From contig JAJYBB010000008.1 in assembly GCA_021779195.1 (NCBI GenBank), positions 48,477 to 112,476 of the forward strand: DNA of 64,000 bases, written 5' to 3'. The stretch is from Bacteroidota bacterium. GTDB lineage: Bacteria > Bacteroidota > Bacteroidia > Bacteroidales > Paludibacteraceae. Of this stretch, positions 19,506 through 28,462 are shown in pieces (positions within the stretch are counted from its first letter, which is position 1; each line of letters begins with the position of its first letter). The notes under the pieces are model-generated. The model was not told the DNA's origin and ran no database searches. It saw only the letters and a list, made by a program, of their open reading frames with translations. The translations under genes and the position numbers were made by a program.

Positions 19506-22292
19506 TTATAATGAATATCGAAATCCGATTAGGAAATTTTGTCCGTATTGTTCTTTCTGAACATTAATACTATTTGGACTATCTTGTTGAGGAAGTTGAA
19601 GATTGCCTGGTAAATAATAATCATTCGGTTTTAAAATTCGTGTAATAGATGCAGCATTCAACAGATTACGGGCTTTCCCAAAAATACTCAGGTTTATTTT
19701 TTTACTTAGCATTTTTTCAAATGACAAATCAAATGTGGTGTTAGGCATACTCCAGTAATCGAGTCCTTGCCAACCGGATACCTGCGAAATATATTGTCCG
19801 GTGTAAACTACTGACAACTGAACGTCAAATCCGATTTTCTGATTTTTATACAAAAGCGATAAATTACCGATATGATCGGCTTGCCCCTGCATGGGTCGAG
19901 TAACTTTCACACTGTCAGTCGTTATATCGGAGGTGAGATCATTGGGATTAACCCGTTGATATGTTTTTTTATAGGTAGTAATACTTGATTTGGTATAAGT
20001 ATAATTGGCTGATATTCCAAAGTTTCCAAAATATTTATTGAAAACAAGCTCAATTCCAAAATTGGTAGCGGTTCCGAAATTCTGTGGTTTCAATTGCATT
20101 TCAGTTGGTCCCTTTTCACGAACTAAACCGTATTCAATAGGATCTTTAATGCTTTTATAAAAAAAACCGGCTAAAATTTGTTCCGAAGCTCTTGGAAACA
20201 ATTCATACCTAAAATCCAGGTTTTGTGCTTTTGAACGTTTCAAATAGGGATTACCTTTTAAATCGAATGTTTCTCCTGAAATTTCATAGGGTATCACCTC
20301 AAAGAATCCGGGGCGAGTGATGGATGAAAAATAGCTTAGCCGTAAATTTTGATTTTCATTCAGTGCATATTTAAAATGGATACTTGGTAAAATATCTGTA
20401 TAGGTTTGTATTCCTGATTTCCCCAAAAATGATTCGGGCATCGGAGTGGAATAGGCAAGGTCTGTGTTTTCTATTCTCAATCCTGTCAATACATTAAGTT
20501 TATTCAATATTATTATTTTAAACTGACCATAAAATGCTCCTACATCCTCGGTTACATTGTAATCATTTTGATTAACAGGACTCCCCAAATTTGAATTATA
20601 TCCAGTAAAGGCAAACCTGGCATTTTCGATAGTAGTAAATAATTGGGTGTTCGAGTTGGGGTCTGGAATAGGATCAAGTTTATACTCGTTGTAATAATTA
20701 TTTCGGGTTTTATGTCTGAATAAACCTCCAATCTTAATTTCAGCCGAATGATGAAAAAGCTCAGGTTTCCACGATAAATTTAAGTATCCGGCAATATCTT
20801 GATCGGTATTATGTCTCCATTTATGAGTGATACTTTGAAGAGTTGGTTTATCGATTATAGTACTATTTGATTGTAATTCAACCTCATCCGGATAATTTGC
20901 CCAAGCCTTTGAATAAACAGCTGACCAATCAAAAAATATATTTCTTAAGATTTCATGATCTCCTTGAAGAGTTGAATTATAAATTCGTTCAAGTTCTGTT
21001 TGTGATCGATCTTTTGTAATTACATTACCAACACCTGTGCTTAACGATGTTTCAACCGAATGCCTCGAAATGTATTTGTTTAGTTCAAAATAGGCATTGT
21101 AAAGGCTTATTTTATTGAATTGGTTTATTTCAAAGTCGAACTTATTATGAATTCCCAATCGATTTTGTTGCGTGGAATAAGTGCGGATTTCCATGGTTTC
21201 AAATCCCGGTAATGTACCTGGATTTGGTTGAGCCCGTGGCACTGCCACAAACGCATCGGAGCCACTGTAGGTATTTTGGTTGCTTACCCCTAAAATAACG
21301 CCTAATTTTTTATTAAAAAATCGATCACCAATGCTTATACCTCCATTTAAATTGGGAAAAGGTTGAATGGGATTAAACTTTAAATTACCGATTGTGAAAT
21401 CGCTTGGTTTTGCAGCATAATTTGCACCGTACAGCTCTGCAGGTGATTTTTGATTTACAACTTGCGTGTTGAATTGATAAAAAGGTCTGTTAAAGAATAA
21501 CTGATTGTATCCCAAAGCACCATTCACGCTAATAAGCAGTTTATCAGGTGCATCTTTCATTACCAAATTCATTACTCCTCCAATGGCATCGCCTTCCATA
21601 TCGGGGGTTAATGCTTTAATTATCTCGATTCGCGAAATAAGTTCAGCCGGAAAAATATCCATCGGCACATACCGGTTTTTATCATCGGGACTGGGGATTT
21701 TAATACCATTTATCAGTGTATAATTATACCGTTTGTCCATTCCTCGAATAATGGCATATTGACCTTCGCCGCTATTGGCCGTTTTTTGTACGGTAACACC
21801 CGAAATGCGTTGAAGAACATTGGCAACCGTTATATCGGGAGATAACTGGATGGATTTTGCAGAAATGATATTTAATAAATTATCAGCTTTCTTTTCAGAG
21901 CTTCGGGCATAATCCGATGATTCTTTGTCGAGTTTTCCAACTATCTGTACTTCTGCCAATGCATTTTTTCGCGGTTCCATTAAAATGTCCAGAACAACAT
22001 CTTTATTCCCCGAAACATAAACCTCTTTCTCCTGTTTAATATACCCTACATATTGAATGCTAAATAAATGTTTCCCGGGTTTTATTTTATTAATGAAATA
22101 GGTGCCATCAAGTTTAGCTTCATCGTTAATATTTTCATTGAATTTATCAATAATGATTGCTCCAATTAAGGGTTCTTGAGTTTTGGAATCAAGAATATGA
22201 CCTTTTAGTATAGCGGCATCAATTTGTGTGTTTAAGACAAGGAAAAGTAAGAATAGGGAAACTTTGAAAGGGTGAGTTTTGCTTAAAATCAT
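19506..22292 (-). CDS. TonB-dependent receptor, predicted phosphate-starvation inducible
   Basis: Outer-membrane beta-barrel transporter. From the chosen start at 22292 (928 residues) there is a signal peptide ending near TQIDA, a carboxypeptidase-regulatory-like domain (about 27-110), a plug domain with IRGMDKRYNYTLINGIKIP (about 180-198) and a long barrel. An ATG 36 nt further upstream (22328) is possible, but it would leave a leader of under 10 nt from the predicted -7 box. It lacks the SusC-type extra features and a SusD partner; a beta-helix lipoprotein follows instead. The ligand is unknown; a phosphate ester or phosphorylated polymer is my inference from the promoter and neighbours. 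Confidence 0.85.
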   Translation of the reverse strand: MILSKTHPFKVSLFLLFLVLNTQIDAAILKGHILDSKTQEPLIGAIIIDKFNENINDEAKLDGTYFINKIKPGKHLFSIQYVGYIKQEKEVYVSGNKDVVLDILMEPRKNALAEVQIVGKLDKESSDYARSSEKKADNLLNIISAKSIQLSPDITVANVLQRISGVTVQKTANSGEGQYAIIRGMDKRYNYTLINGIKIPSPDDKNRYVPMDIFPAELISRIEIIKALTPDMEGDAIGGVMNLVMKDAPDKLLISVNGALGYNQLFFNRPFYQFNTQVVNQKSPAELYGANYAAKPSDFTIGNLKFNPIQPFPNLNGGISIGDRFFNKKLGVILGVSNQNTYSGSDAFVAVPRAQPNPGTLPGFETMEIRTYSTQQNRLGIHNKFDFEINQFNKISLYNAYFELNKYISRHSVETSLSTGVGNVITKDRSQTELERIYNSTLQGDHEILRNIFFDWSAVYSKAWANYPDEVELQSNSTIIDKPTLQSITHKWRHNTDQDIAGYLNLSWKPELFHHSAEIKIGGLFRHKTRNNYYNEYKLDPIPDPNSNTQLFTTIENARFAFTGYNSNLGSPVNQNDYNVTEDVGAFYGQFKIIILNKLNVLTGLRIENTDLAYSTPMPESFLGKSGIQTYTDILPSIHFKYALNENQNLRLSYFSSITRPGFFEVIPYEISGETFDLKGNPYLKRSKAQNLDFRYELFPRASEQILAGFFYKSIKDPIEYGLVREKGPTEMQLKPQNFGTATNFGIELVFNKYFGNFGISANYTYTKSSITTYKKTYQRVNPNDLTSDITTDSVKVTRPMQGQADHIGNLSLLYKNQKIGFDVQLSVVYTGQYISQVSGWQGLDYWSMPNTTFDLSFEKMLSKKINLSIFGKARNLLNAASITRILKPNDYYLPGNLQLPQQDSPNSINVQKEQYGQNFLIGFRYSL

Positions 22293-22343
22293 ATCTGTAG
22301 TCTTGATAGAATAATTACATTCATTCATTGAATCATTTCAATG

Positions 22344-22411
22344 CAAAAGTATATTCACGATATTTCAATTTTATTGAAGAGAAATTACAAGATGAAGAAG
22401 AATTGATTACA
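22344..22411 (-). promoter_or_regulatory. Pho-box-like array and -7 box of the TonB-receptor operon
   Basis: Reading the minus strand, half-sites TGTAAT (22389-22384), TTCAAT (22378-22373) and TGAAAT (22367-22362) are spaced 11 bp apart, then exactly 10 nt, then the -7 box TACTTTTG (22351-22344). Another TGTAAT lies two periods upstream (22411-22406). The two proximal half-sites each differ from TGTAAT or TTTAAT by one base, so this is the weakest of the four arrays, but the 11-bp register and 10-nt gap are the same. Confidence 0.6.
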
Positions 22412-22450
22412 CCCTGTTAACATCTGTTACAAAACAGTTAAATAATTAGT

Positions 22451-22483
22451 TGAGTACCTCTATTTTTGAAAATGAGTACCTCT
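22451..22483. repeat. Direct repeat TGAGTACCTCT with 22-bp period
   Basis: Two perfect 11-bp copies at 22451-22461 and 22473-22483, in the 431-nt gap between the divergent TonB-receptor and ppk1 genes. A spacing of two helical turns is typical of sites bound by a dimer on one DNA face. It overlaps neither predicted -7 box. The regulator is unknown. Confidence 0.55.
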
Positions 22484-22650
22484 GAAGTTGTAATGATCAT
22501 TTAAACTGTATTTCGAATTCATAAAATAGGGCTTCTCATTTTATTCGGCAGTAAACTTTTAAATTGAAACATTTTTTTAATACGTATGATATTATTGATT
22601 TAAAGTTGAATTTAATACGGTACGTTGGAACCAATTTTAAATATAAACAC

Positions 22651-22658
22651 TATTTTTG
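22651..22658 (+). promoter_or_regulatory. Predicted -7 promoter box for ppk1
   Basis: TATTTTTG matches TAnnTTTG. It lies inside the longest open frame of ppk1 but 66 nt before the ATG at 22724, which supports that ATG as the true start. No in-register TGTAAY array precedes it. Confidence 0.5.
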
Positions 22659-22723
22659 CACAATATCTTTATTTCAGACAAATTCTAAACCTAATTGATT
22701 GTTGCAAACGCTTCATTTTGAAA

Positions 22724-24829
22724 ATGACAAAGAAAGTTAAGAGATATCAATCTATTCATCGGGATGTAAGTTGGATGTACTTTAACCGCCGAATTCTGGA
22801 CGAAGCATCAAATCATTTCAATCCCCTTTTAGAACGATTAAATTACCTTGGAATCTATTCAAACAATTTAGACGAATTTTTTCAGGTAAGGGTGGCTACC
22901 TTGCGTAGAATGATTGAGTTGGAAGAAAATATGCATCCATTAAATTCCAATTCAAAAAAAGCACTCAAAAAGATTCTCAAATTAAATGAAATTTATACCA
23001 GTGATTTTGAATCTATTTTTTTGGAATTGAATGCTGAACTTCAGAAAGAAAGTATATTTCTGATGAATGAATCCGAATTGTCGGCAGAACAAGAGGATTT
23101 TATGCACACATTTTATAGTGAAGAACTGAGTAACTCTCTCTTTCCGATATTAATTTCACGTATGAAAGTTGTTCCGGAACTGAACGATAAAAGTATATAT
23201 TTAGCTGTAAAGATTTCAGATTCAGAAAAGAAAGCTAAGAACAATAAAAAGGAATATGCTTTAATTGAAATTCCAACGGAAGAGTTTTCTCGTTTTATTG
23301 TATTACCTTCATCGGATAATAAAATTTGCATCATGTTTCTTGATGATGTCATTCGGTATTGTTTACCGCGTATTTTTGCACAATTCAATCACGATAAATA
23401 TGAAGCCTACACCATTAAGTTTACCCGAGATGCTGAAATGGAATTTGACAACTCTGCTTATCAGAGCGTTTTAGATCGAGTTTCGAAAGGGTTAAAGAGC
23501 AGGAAAAGCGGGCTGCCAGTTCGATTTGTTTACGACCGCGATATTCCGGCAGACCTTCTTCATTTCACTGAAAAATTATTGAAAATTGACAAAAACGATA
23601 TTCCTGTGAGTGGTGCAAGGTATCACAACCTAAAGGATTTAATGTCATTCCCAAAGTTGAACCGATACAACTTGAAATTCGAGAGTCAAACTCCTGTCCC
23701 AATTATTGCTTTTGAAGAATCAATCAGTCTTATTTCATTAATTCGACAAAAAGATCAGTATTTACATTATCCGTATCATAGTTTTGATAATTACATTCGG
23801 CTTTTGCGCGAGTCGGCAATTAATCCCGAAGTAAAAGAGATTAAAATAACCATTTACCGGTTAGCAAAAAATTCAAAGGTTATTAAAGCATTGATTTGTG
23901 CCGCGTTGAACGGAAAGAAGGTGACGGCAATAGTGGAATTGTTGGCTCGTTTCGATGAAAAATCGAATATTAATTGGGCAAATAAAATGCAAGAGGCTGG
24001 CATTAAAGTGATTCTGGGAGTAGAAGGACTCAAGGTTCATTCAAAATTGACTTATATTAAAGCCCGAAACGGCAATATTGCTTGCATTGGAACCGGCAAT
24101 TTTCACGAAGGGACTGCAACTGTTTATACCGACTTTACCTTAATGACAGCTCATAAAAGCATTGTGGATGACGTGGAACGTGTTTTTGAGTTTATTGAGC
24201 AACCTTATCTGAATCCAACTTTTAAACAATTAATTGTTTCGCCTCAATTTATGCGAAAAAAGATCATGAATCTTATTAAATCTGAAATTGATAATGCCAA
24301 AAAAGGTTTGCCGGCTTATATTTATTGCAAAATTAATCATGTGGTAGATGAAAAAATAATAGAAAAACTTTATAATGCCTCGAAAGAAGGAGTAATGATC
24401 AAGTTGTTAATTCGTGGAAACTGTTCGCTTGTAACCGGAGTTCGCAATTTAAGTGAAAATATTCAGGTCGTCGGTATTGTGGATCGTTATCTGGAACATT
24501 CACGAGTCATGATTTTTGCAAATGGTGGTGAAGAACGATACTTTATTGGATCAGCAGATTGGATGGTTCGTAATTTAGACTATCGCGTTGAAGTTTTTAC
24601 ACCGGTTTACGACCCTAAATTTCAAAAACAACTGAAAACCGTCATTGAATTTGGGCTGAAAGACAATGTTAAAGGTCGTATTGTGGATGGAACAGGAAAT
24701 AATGTGCGAAATATCGGAGATGATGCTATCCCGTTCCGTTCACAGGAAGAACTTTATAATTTTTATAAAGATAATTACAACAAAAGTGTGCTTAAAAGTG
24801 GGAAAGAAGTTATTTTAATTAAACATTAA
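22724..24829 (+). CDS. ppk1: Polyphosphate kinase 1
   Basis: Makes polyphosphate reversibly from ATP. With the ATG at 22724 the protein has 701 residues, the usual PPK1 size; the 33-codon upstream extension of the frame contains the promoter box and is not conserved-looking. The N-terminal domain starts RDVSWMYFNRRIL and continues SNNLDEFFQVRV. The two phospholipase-D-like His motifs are present: GLKVHSKL with His439, the residue autophosphorylated in the family, and LEHSRVMIF with His592. ppx follows 5 nt after the stop, a common ppk-ppx operon. No Pho-box array was found before it. Confidence 0.95.
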   Translation: MTKKVKRYQSIHRDVSWMYFNRRILDEASNHFNPLLERLNYLGIYSNNLDEFFQVRVATLRRMIELEENMHPLNSNSKKALKKILKLNEIYTSDFESIFLELNAELQKESIFLMNESELSAEQEDFMHTFYSEELSNSLFPILISRMKVVPELNDKSIYLAVKISDSEKKAKNNKKEYALIEIPTEEFSRFIVLPSSDNKICIMFLDDVIRYCLPRIFAQFNHDKYEAYTIKFTRDAEMEFDNSAYQSVLDRVSKGLKSRKSGLPVRFVYDRDIPADLLHFTEKLLKIDKNDIPVSGARYHNLKDLMSFPKLNRYNLKFESQTPVPIIAFEESISLISLIRQKDQYLHYPYHSFDNYIRLLRESAINPEVKEIKITIYRLAKNSKVIKALICAALNGKKVTAIVELLARFDEKSNINWANKMQEAGIKVILGVEGLKVHSKLTYIKARNGNIACIGTGNFHEGTATVYTDFTLMTAHKSIVDDVERVFEFIEQPYLNPTFKQLIVSPQFMRKKIMNLIKSEIDNAKKGLPAYIYCKINHVVDEKIIEKLYNASKEGVMIKLLIRGNCSLVTGVRNLSENIQVVGIVDRYLEHSRVMIFANGGEERYFIGSADWMVRNLDYRVEVFTPVYDPKFQKQLKTVIEFGLKDNVKGRIVDGTGNNVRNIGDDAIPFRSQEELYNFYKDNYNKSVLKSGKEVILIKH

Positions 24830-24834
24830 ACAAT

Positions 24835-25749
24835 ATGGAGAATCTACAGTTTGCAGCAATAGATATTGGTTCAAATGCAGTTCGTCTGTTAATTATGAGT
24901 GTTTTACCTCATAATTCGGATGAGGTATTTAGTAAAACGTTACTGATTCGTGTTCCGTTACGACTTGGGCAAGAATCGTTTGTGGAAGGTAAGATCAGCG
25001 ACAGCAAAGCAAAAAAGCTGATTCGACTCATGAAGGCGTTTAAACATTTATTGAAAGTGTATGATGTTATTGATTATCGTGTTTGCGCTACTGCTGCAAT
25101 GCGCGAAGCTAAAAACGCGAAAGAATTGGTCAGGGAAATAAAAAGGGAAACGGATTTGAAAGTTGAAATAATTGATGGACAGGAAGAGGCGATGATTATC
25201 TACGAAAGTCATTTTTATTATAATTTAAACGAACATCATAACTATATTTTCGTTGATGTAGGCGGTGGAAGTACCGAAATTAGTTTGTTGGTGAATGGTG
25301 AATTAGTGCAATCAAAGTCCTATAAAATCGGCACTGTCCGTTTACTGAATAACAAAGTTGATGAAGCTGAATACGATATTTTACGTCAAGATATGACTGA
25401 GTTGAAACAGCAATATATTATTAATGACATTATTGCCTCTGGAGGGAATATTATTAAATTAAACGCATTAGCAAAGGTGCGGAAAGATCGAAAATTATCA
25501 CTCGAAACGCTCGAAGCTCTGAATGAAGAATTAAGTAAATATTCTGTGGACGAATTGATTGATAAATTCAATTTGAAACCCGATCGTGCTGATATTATTA
25601 CGTTAGCAGGAAGCATTTATATCGATGTAGCAAAAAATGTTGGAGCAAAAAATTTTGTAGTTCCTAAAATCGGGCTCATTGATGGAATAATTCACCTGCT
25701 TTACGTGAAATGGAAGGAGAATTACAGCATAAAAGATGCTGATGTATAG
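24835..25749 (+). CDS. ppx: Exopolyphosphatase, Ppx/GppA family
   Basis: Releases terminal phosphate from polyphosphate or hydrolyses pppGpp. The 304-residue protein has the actin-like ATPase-fold motifs AAIDIGSNAVRLLI at the N-terminus, RVCATAAMREA near 80-90, and FVDVGGGSTEIS near 140. It lacks the C-terminal HD-like and extra domains of E. coli Ppx (about 510 residues), so it is the short form. It is 5 nt behind ppk1 and followed by a terminator shared with the convergent PPK2 gene. Ppx and GppA activities cannot be told apart here; polyphosphate is favoured by context. Confidence 0.9.
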   Translation: MENLQFAAIDIGSNAVRLLIMSVLPHNSDEVFSKTLLIRVPLRLGQESFVEGKISDSKAKKLIRLMKAFKHLLKVYDVIDYRVCATAAMREAKNAKELVREIKRETDLKVEIIDGQEEAMIIYESHFYYNLNEHHNYIFVDVGGGSTEISLLVNGELVQSKSYKIGTVRLLNNKVDEAEYDILRQDMTELKQQYIINDIIASGGNIIKLNALAKVRKDRKLSLETLEALNEELSKYSVDELIDKFNLKPDRADIITLAGSIYIDVAKNVGAKNFVVPKIGLIDGIIHLLYVKWKENYSIKDADV

Positions 25750-25777
25750 GGTTTTTCTCCATTCAATATTTTTACTT

Positions 25778-25812
25778 AAAAGGTTGATTTTTAAATTTAG
25801 AATCAGCCTTTT
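25778..25812. terminator. Bidirectional terminator between ppx and PPK2 genes
   Basis: Inverted repeat AAAAGG-TTGATT against AATCAG-CCTTTT with one mismatch and an AT-rich loop, flanked by A and T runs. It fits the end of both convergent units. Confidence 0.65.
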
Positions 25813-25835
25813 ATGTTAATTAGTCTTTAACGGTA

Positions 25836-26729
25836 TTATTCATTCAATAATATCATTTTTGCCTTGTTTAATGCTGCTTTTTCAGAATCTGATATGACAG
25901 GATAAGCCAGATCAAGTTTTTTCAATTCGTAACAAATGATTTTGCCAACGATTAATCGCATATACCACTTGTTATCAGCAGGGATAATAAACCAGGGAGC
26001 CAATTTTGTGCTTGTGGCTGAAATGGCATTGTCGTAAGCTTGCTGATAATTATCCCAAAATGCTCTTTCTTTTAAATCAGTTGACGAGAATTTCCAGTTT
26101 TTTGACGGATCATCAATCCTTTCTAAAAATCGTTCTTTTTGAACATCTTTTGAAACATGCAAGAAAAATTTTAAGATAGTGGTGTCATTTTCGGTCAGAT
26201 TTTTTTCAAATCGAATAATTTGCTTGTACCTGTCTTCCCAAAATGTTTTATCAATATCTTTCAACGTTCTAATTTTGCAATGTTTTTCGTTTAGAATTAG
26301 TTCGGGATGTACTTTGGTAATCAATACGTTTTCGTAATGTGAACGATTGAAAATGCCGATTTCGCCTTTACCGGGTAACGCTACATAGTGTCTCCAAAAG
26401 TAATCATGGTCTAATTCCATGCCCGATGGTGATTTAAAACTGCGAACTTGTACGCCTGCTGGATTTACACCCGACATAATGTGCTTAATGGTTCCATCCT
26501 TCCCTGCAGCATCCATTGCTTGAATCACAATTAATACGGCATGACGATTTTCGGCGAATAATACATCTTGTAATGACGACAATTCTTCTATGTCTTTTTG
26601 AATTATTAATTCTCCTTCTTCTTTTTCAATTCCTTTTTTCTTTATTTCAGTTGGATAATCGGACAAAGAAAACGTAGTTCCATCCGTAATTTTAAATCTC
26701 TCAATATCTATTTCAAATTGTGTTCCCAT
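25836..26729 (-). CDS. ppk2: Polyphosphate kinase 2 family protein
   Basis: Phosphorylates nucleotides using polyphosphate. The 297-residue single-domain protein carries Walker A in MDAAGKDGT (Asp73, Lys77), the lid-side GVQVRSFKSPS, and the Walker B-type FNRSHYENVLI near 137-147. One-domain PPK2s of this length are class I or III and may make ADP or ATP from AMP/ADP; the class cannot be fixed by eye. It follows the CHAD gene by 11 nt and the HD gene before that, so the three probably form one unit for polyphosphate use. Confidence 0.9.
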   Translation of the reverse strand: MGTQFEIDIERFKITDGTTFSLSDYPTEIKKKGIEKEEGELIIQKDIEELSSLQDVLFAENRHAVLIVIQAMDAAGKDGTIKHIMSGVNPAGVQVRSFKSPSGMELDHDYFWRHYVALPGKGEIGIFNRSHYENVLITKVHPELILNEKHCKIRTLKDIDKTFWEDRYKQIIRFEKNLTENDTTILKFFLHVSKDVQKERFLERIDDPSKNWKFSSTDLKERAFWDNYQQAYDNAISATSTKLAPWFIIPADNKWYMRLIVGKIICYELKKLDLAYPVISDSEKAALNKAKMILLNE

Positions 26730-26740
26730 GGTTCGTTTCT

Positions 26741-27781
26741 TTATTCTGTTTTTATATCTGATTCAATATTGGGGATTGGATTGACACTCTTTTTTTTAAG
26801 AGAAGTTTTTTTTGTAACCGGTATTGGTTTTTCAAAAATTTCTTCAACTGTATCTTCGGTGATGTTATTCGATAAATTTTCTTTTCCGTCCGGAAGAATA
26901 TCTATTTTGATGCTTTCCGGTTCTTCTTCTGTTTCGGAAATATCGGATAGTTCTTTTTTTCTAATATTTAATGTGTTTATTTCAGAATGAGTGTTTTCTA
27001 AAATATCCTTGACTCCAATTTTTTCATTGACATGGTTTTCGATAGCTGCTTTACAATCTTCAATAAAATGTTGAATGTCATTTTCGAAATCTTCAATCAT
27101 CATATTTTGTAAATCTTCAAATATTTCTAAGTTAATTTCATTGGGCAATTTTTGTTTTTTGAAAAATCGGGTTATTCCTTCAATTAAGACTTCAAAATCC
27201 TGAATTTCACCGAGTTTATCTTGATGTATTTTCAGTTTGTACAATAGGTTTTCATCTATGTCTTCCACCAACGCAAGGGCTTCTATCGTGTATCGGTATT
27301 TTTTAAAACTTATCCTTATTTTATGAATTTCGGCAATGTCGTCAATCGTATCGAATTGCGTGTTTTCAATCAGCTTATTCAATAATTTGTTTGCTTTTTT
27401 ACTGATTTTGGATGAGTCAACGTTCAACTTCTTTTTAATTGTCGGAAATTTTAATTTCTTCTTGGAGCTGAAATTTGCTACTTTTGTTTTCAGTTTAATT
27501 TCTTTTTCTTTTATAAAGGTAAGATATTCTGTTAGTTCTGGTGTCAGTTCAATGCTATCAAGTTTTAATATCTGAACCTGAATATCACGAAGTTTTCCAA
27601 ATAATTCAAAAGTTTTATCTCCGTTTTTTATCTTGGAAGATTTTATTTTTAAAACGTCAAGAATGGAGAAAATTCGTCGAAGGGTAACTCTTCTATCATG
27701 AATTTCCTGTTCGGTTGATTCGTTTTCAAACTCTTTGTACTTTTTTACCAGTACGATGTATTTTTCAATAATTTTTTCCAT
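26741..27781 (-). CDS. CHAD-domain protein (polyphosphate binding)
   Basis: A 346-residue protein. Residues 1-230 show the CHAD pattern: an early basic helix with EIHDRRVTLRRIFSIL (His28, Arg30, Arg31, Arg34), and a second half with IHKIRISFKKYRYTIEAL (His155, Lys156, Arg158), matching the conserved His/Arg/Lys faces that bind polyphosphate. The last 110 residues are acidic and low-complexity and end with basic Lys-rich stretches. CHAD proteins sit on polyphosphate granules in several bacteria. The position directly before PPK2 agrees with this. Confidence 0.88.
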   Translation of the reverse strand: MEKIIEKYIVLVKKYKEFENESTEQEIHDRRVTLRRIFSILDVLKIKSSKIKNGDKTFELFGKLRDIQVQILKLDSIELTPELTEYLTFIKEKEIKLKTKVANFSSKKKLKFPTIKKKLNVDSSKISKKANKLLNKLIENTQFDTIDDIAEIHKIRISFKKYRYTIEALALVEDIDENLLYKLKIHQDKLGEIQDFEVLIEGITRFFKKQKLPNEINLEIFEDLQNMMIEDFENDIQHFIEDCKAAIENHVNEKIGVKDILENTHSEINTLNIRKKELSDISETEEEPESIKIDILPDGKENLSNNITEDTVEEIFEKPIPVTKKTSLKKKSVNPIPNIESDIKTE

Positions 27782-27833
27782 ATCCGATTGATTTGAAGAT
27801 AATGTTAAATTATATCTTTAATTTTAATGGGTT

Positions 27834-28316
27834 TTATTTTTCAAACTTGATTTTTTTTGGCTTTATACCTAGATCTTTATACGTTTTCTTTAATCTTTTT
27901 TTGTGTTTGATATTAATGTCGGCATTATAAAGTGAGTTTTGTAAAACATCCGCATCTTTTAGTAGTTCGCTGTATTTATCTTGCTTTTTCTTTTTGTCGC
28001 TATGATTACTGATAGCGGTTTTCATGATTTTAATCTCGTCATCCGTAAACAGATCCAACTTTCTCAATAAATTTCCTGCTTCAGTGGCACCCAATGAGGC
28101 ATGCTCTTTTATGTATTTAAATTTGTAGGTATAAATATCATGTAATAAGCCGATTATAGTACATAATTCAACGTCAAGCCCTCTTTTTAGTGCCAGCAAT
28201 GTGCAATTTTGAGCCACGCCATACAGGTGTACATATCCTTTCCCCCGTTCATCTACGTTTTCCTGACTCAATAAAATGGCATCTATTTCACTTCTCACGA
28301 ATTCCAACCGGTTCAT
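27834..28316 (-). CDS. HD-domain phosphohydrolase
   Basis: A 160-residue HD-superfamily protein. Metal ligands visible are His30, the His59-Asp60 pair in GLLHDIYTYKF, His72, His105 in ISNHSDKK and Asp121 or Asp123. The basic Lys-rich tail is unusual and could contact a polyanion. It opens the HD-CHAD-PPK2 set, 52 nt upstream of the CHAD gene. Substrates of small HD proteins vary (nucleotides, polyphosphate); none is assigned. Confidence 0.82.
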   Translation of the reverse strand: MNRLEFVRSEIDAILLSQENVDERGKGYVHLYGVAQNCTLLALKRGLDVELCTIIGLLHDIYTYKFKYIKEHASLGATEAGNLLRKLDLFTDDEIKIMKTAISNHSDKKKKQDKYSELLKDADVLQNSLYNADINIKHKKRLKKTYKDLGIKPKKIKFEK

Positions 28317-28462
28317 TGGTACATTTATGTTTGTTTATTACTAACAGTTGTATTCAATAATAGTTTATACTCGTTTTTACAGGATGATTGTTCACAATTA
28401 TAATACTTAAGAATTAAGGTATAATTAACTTAATAAAACAATAATCGGAATTGCCTCCATGA

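Noticed and set aside
19506..22292. Classing the minus-strand TonB receptor as a SusC
   Set aside because: It has no SusD partner, and the plug lacks the SusC-type RGASSINGN motif.
22613..22658. Pho box in front of ppk1
   Set aside because: The hexamers at the positions set by the -7 box (TTTTAA, GTTGGA) do not match TGTAAY; only an unaligned TTTAAT lies near.
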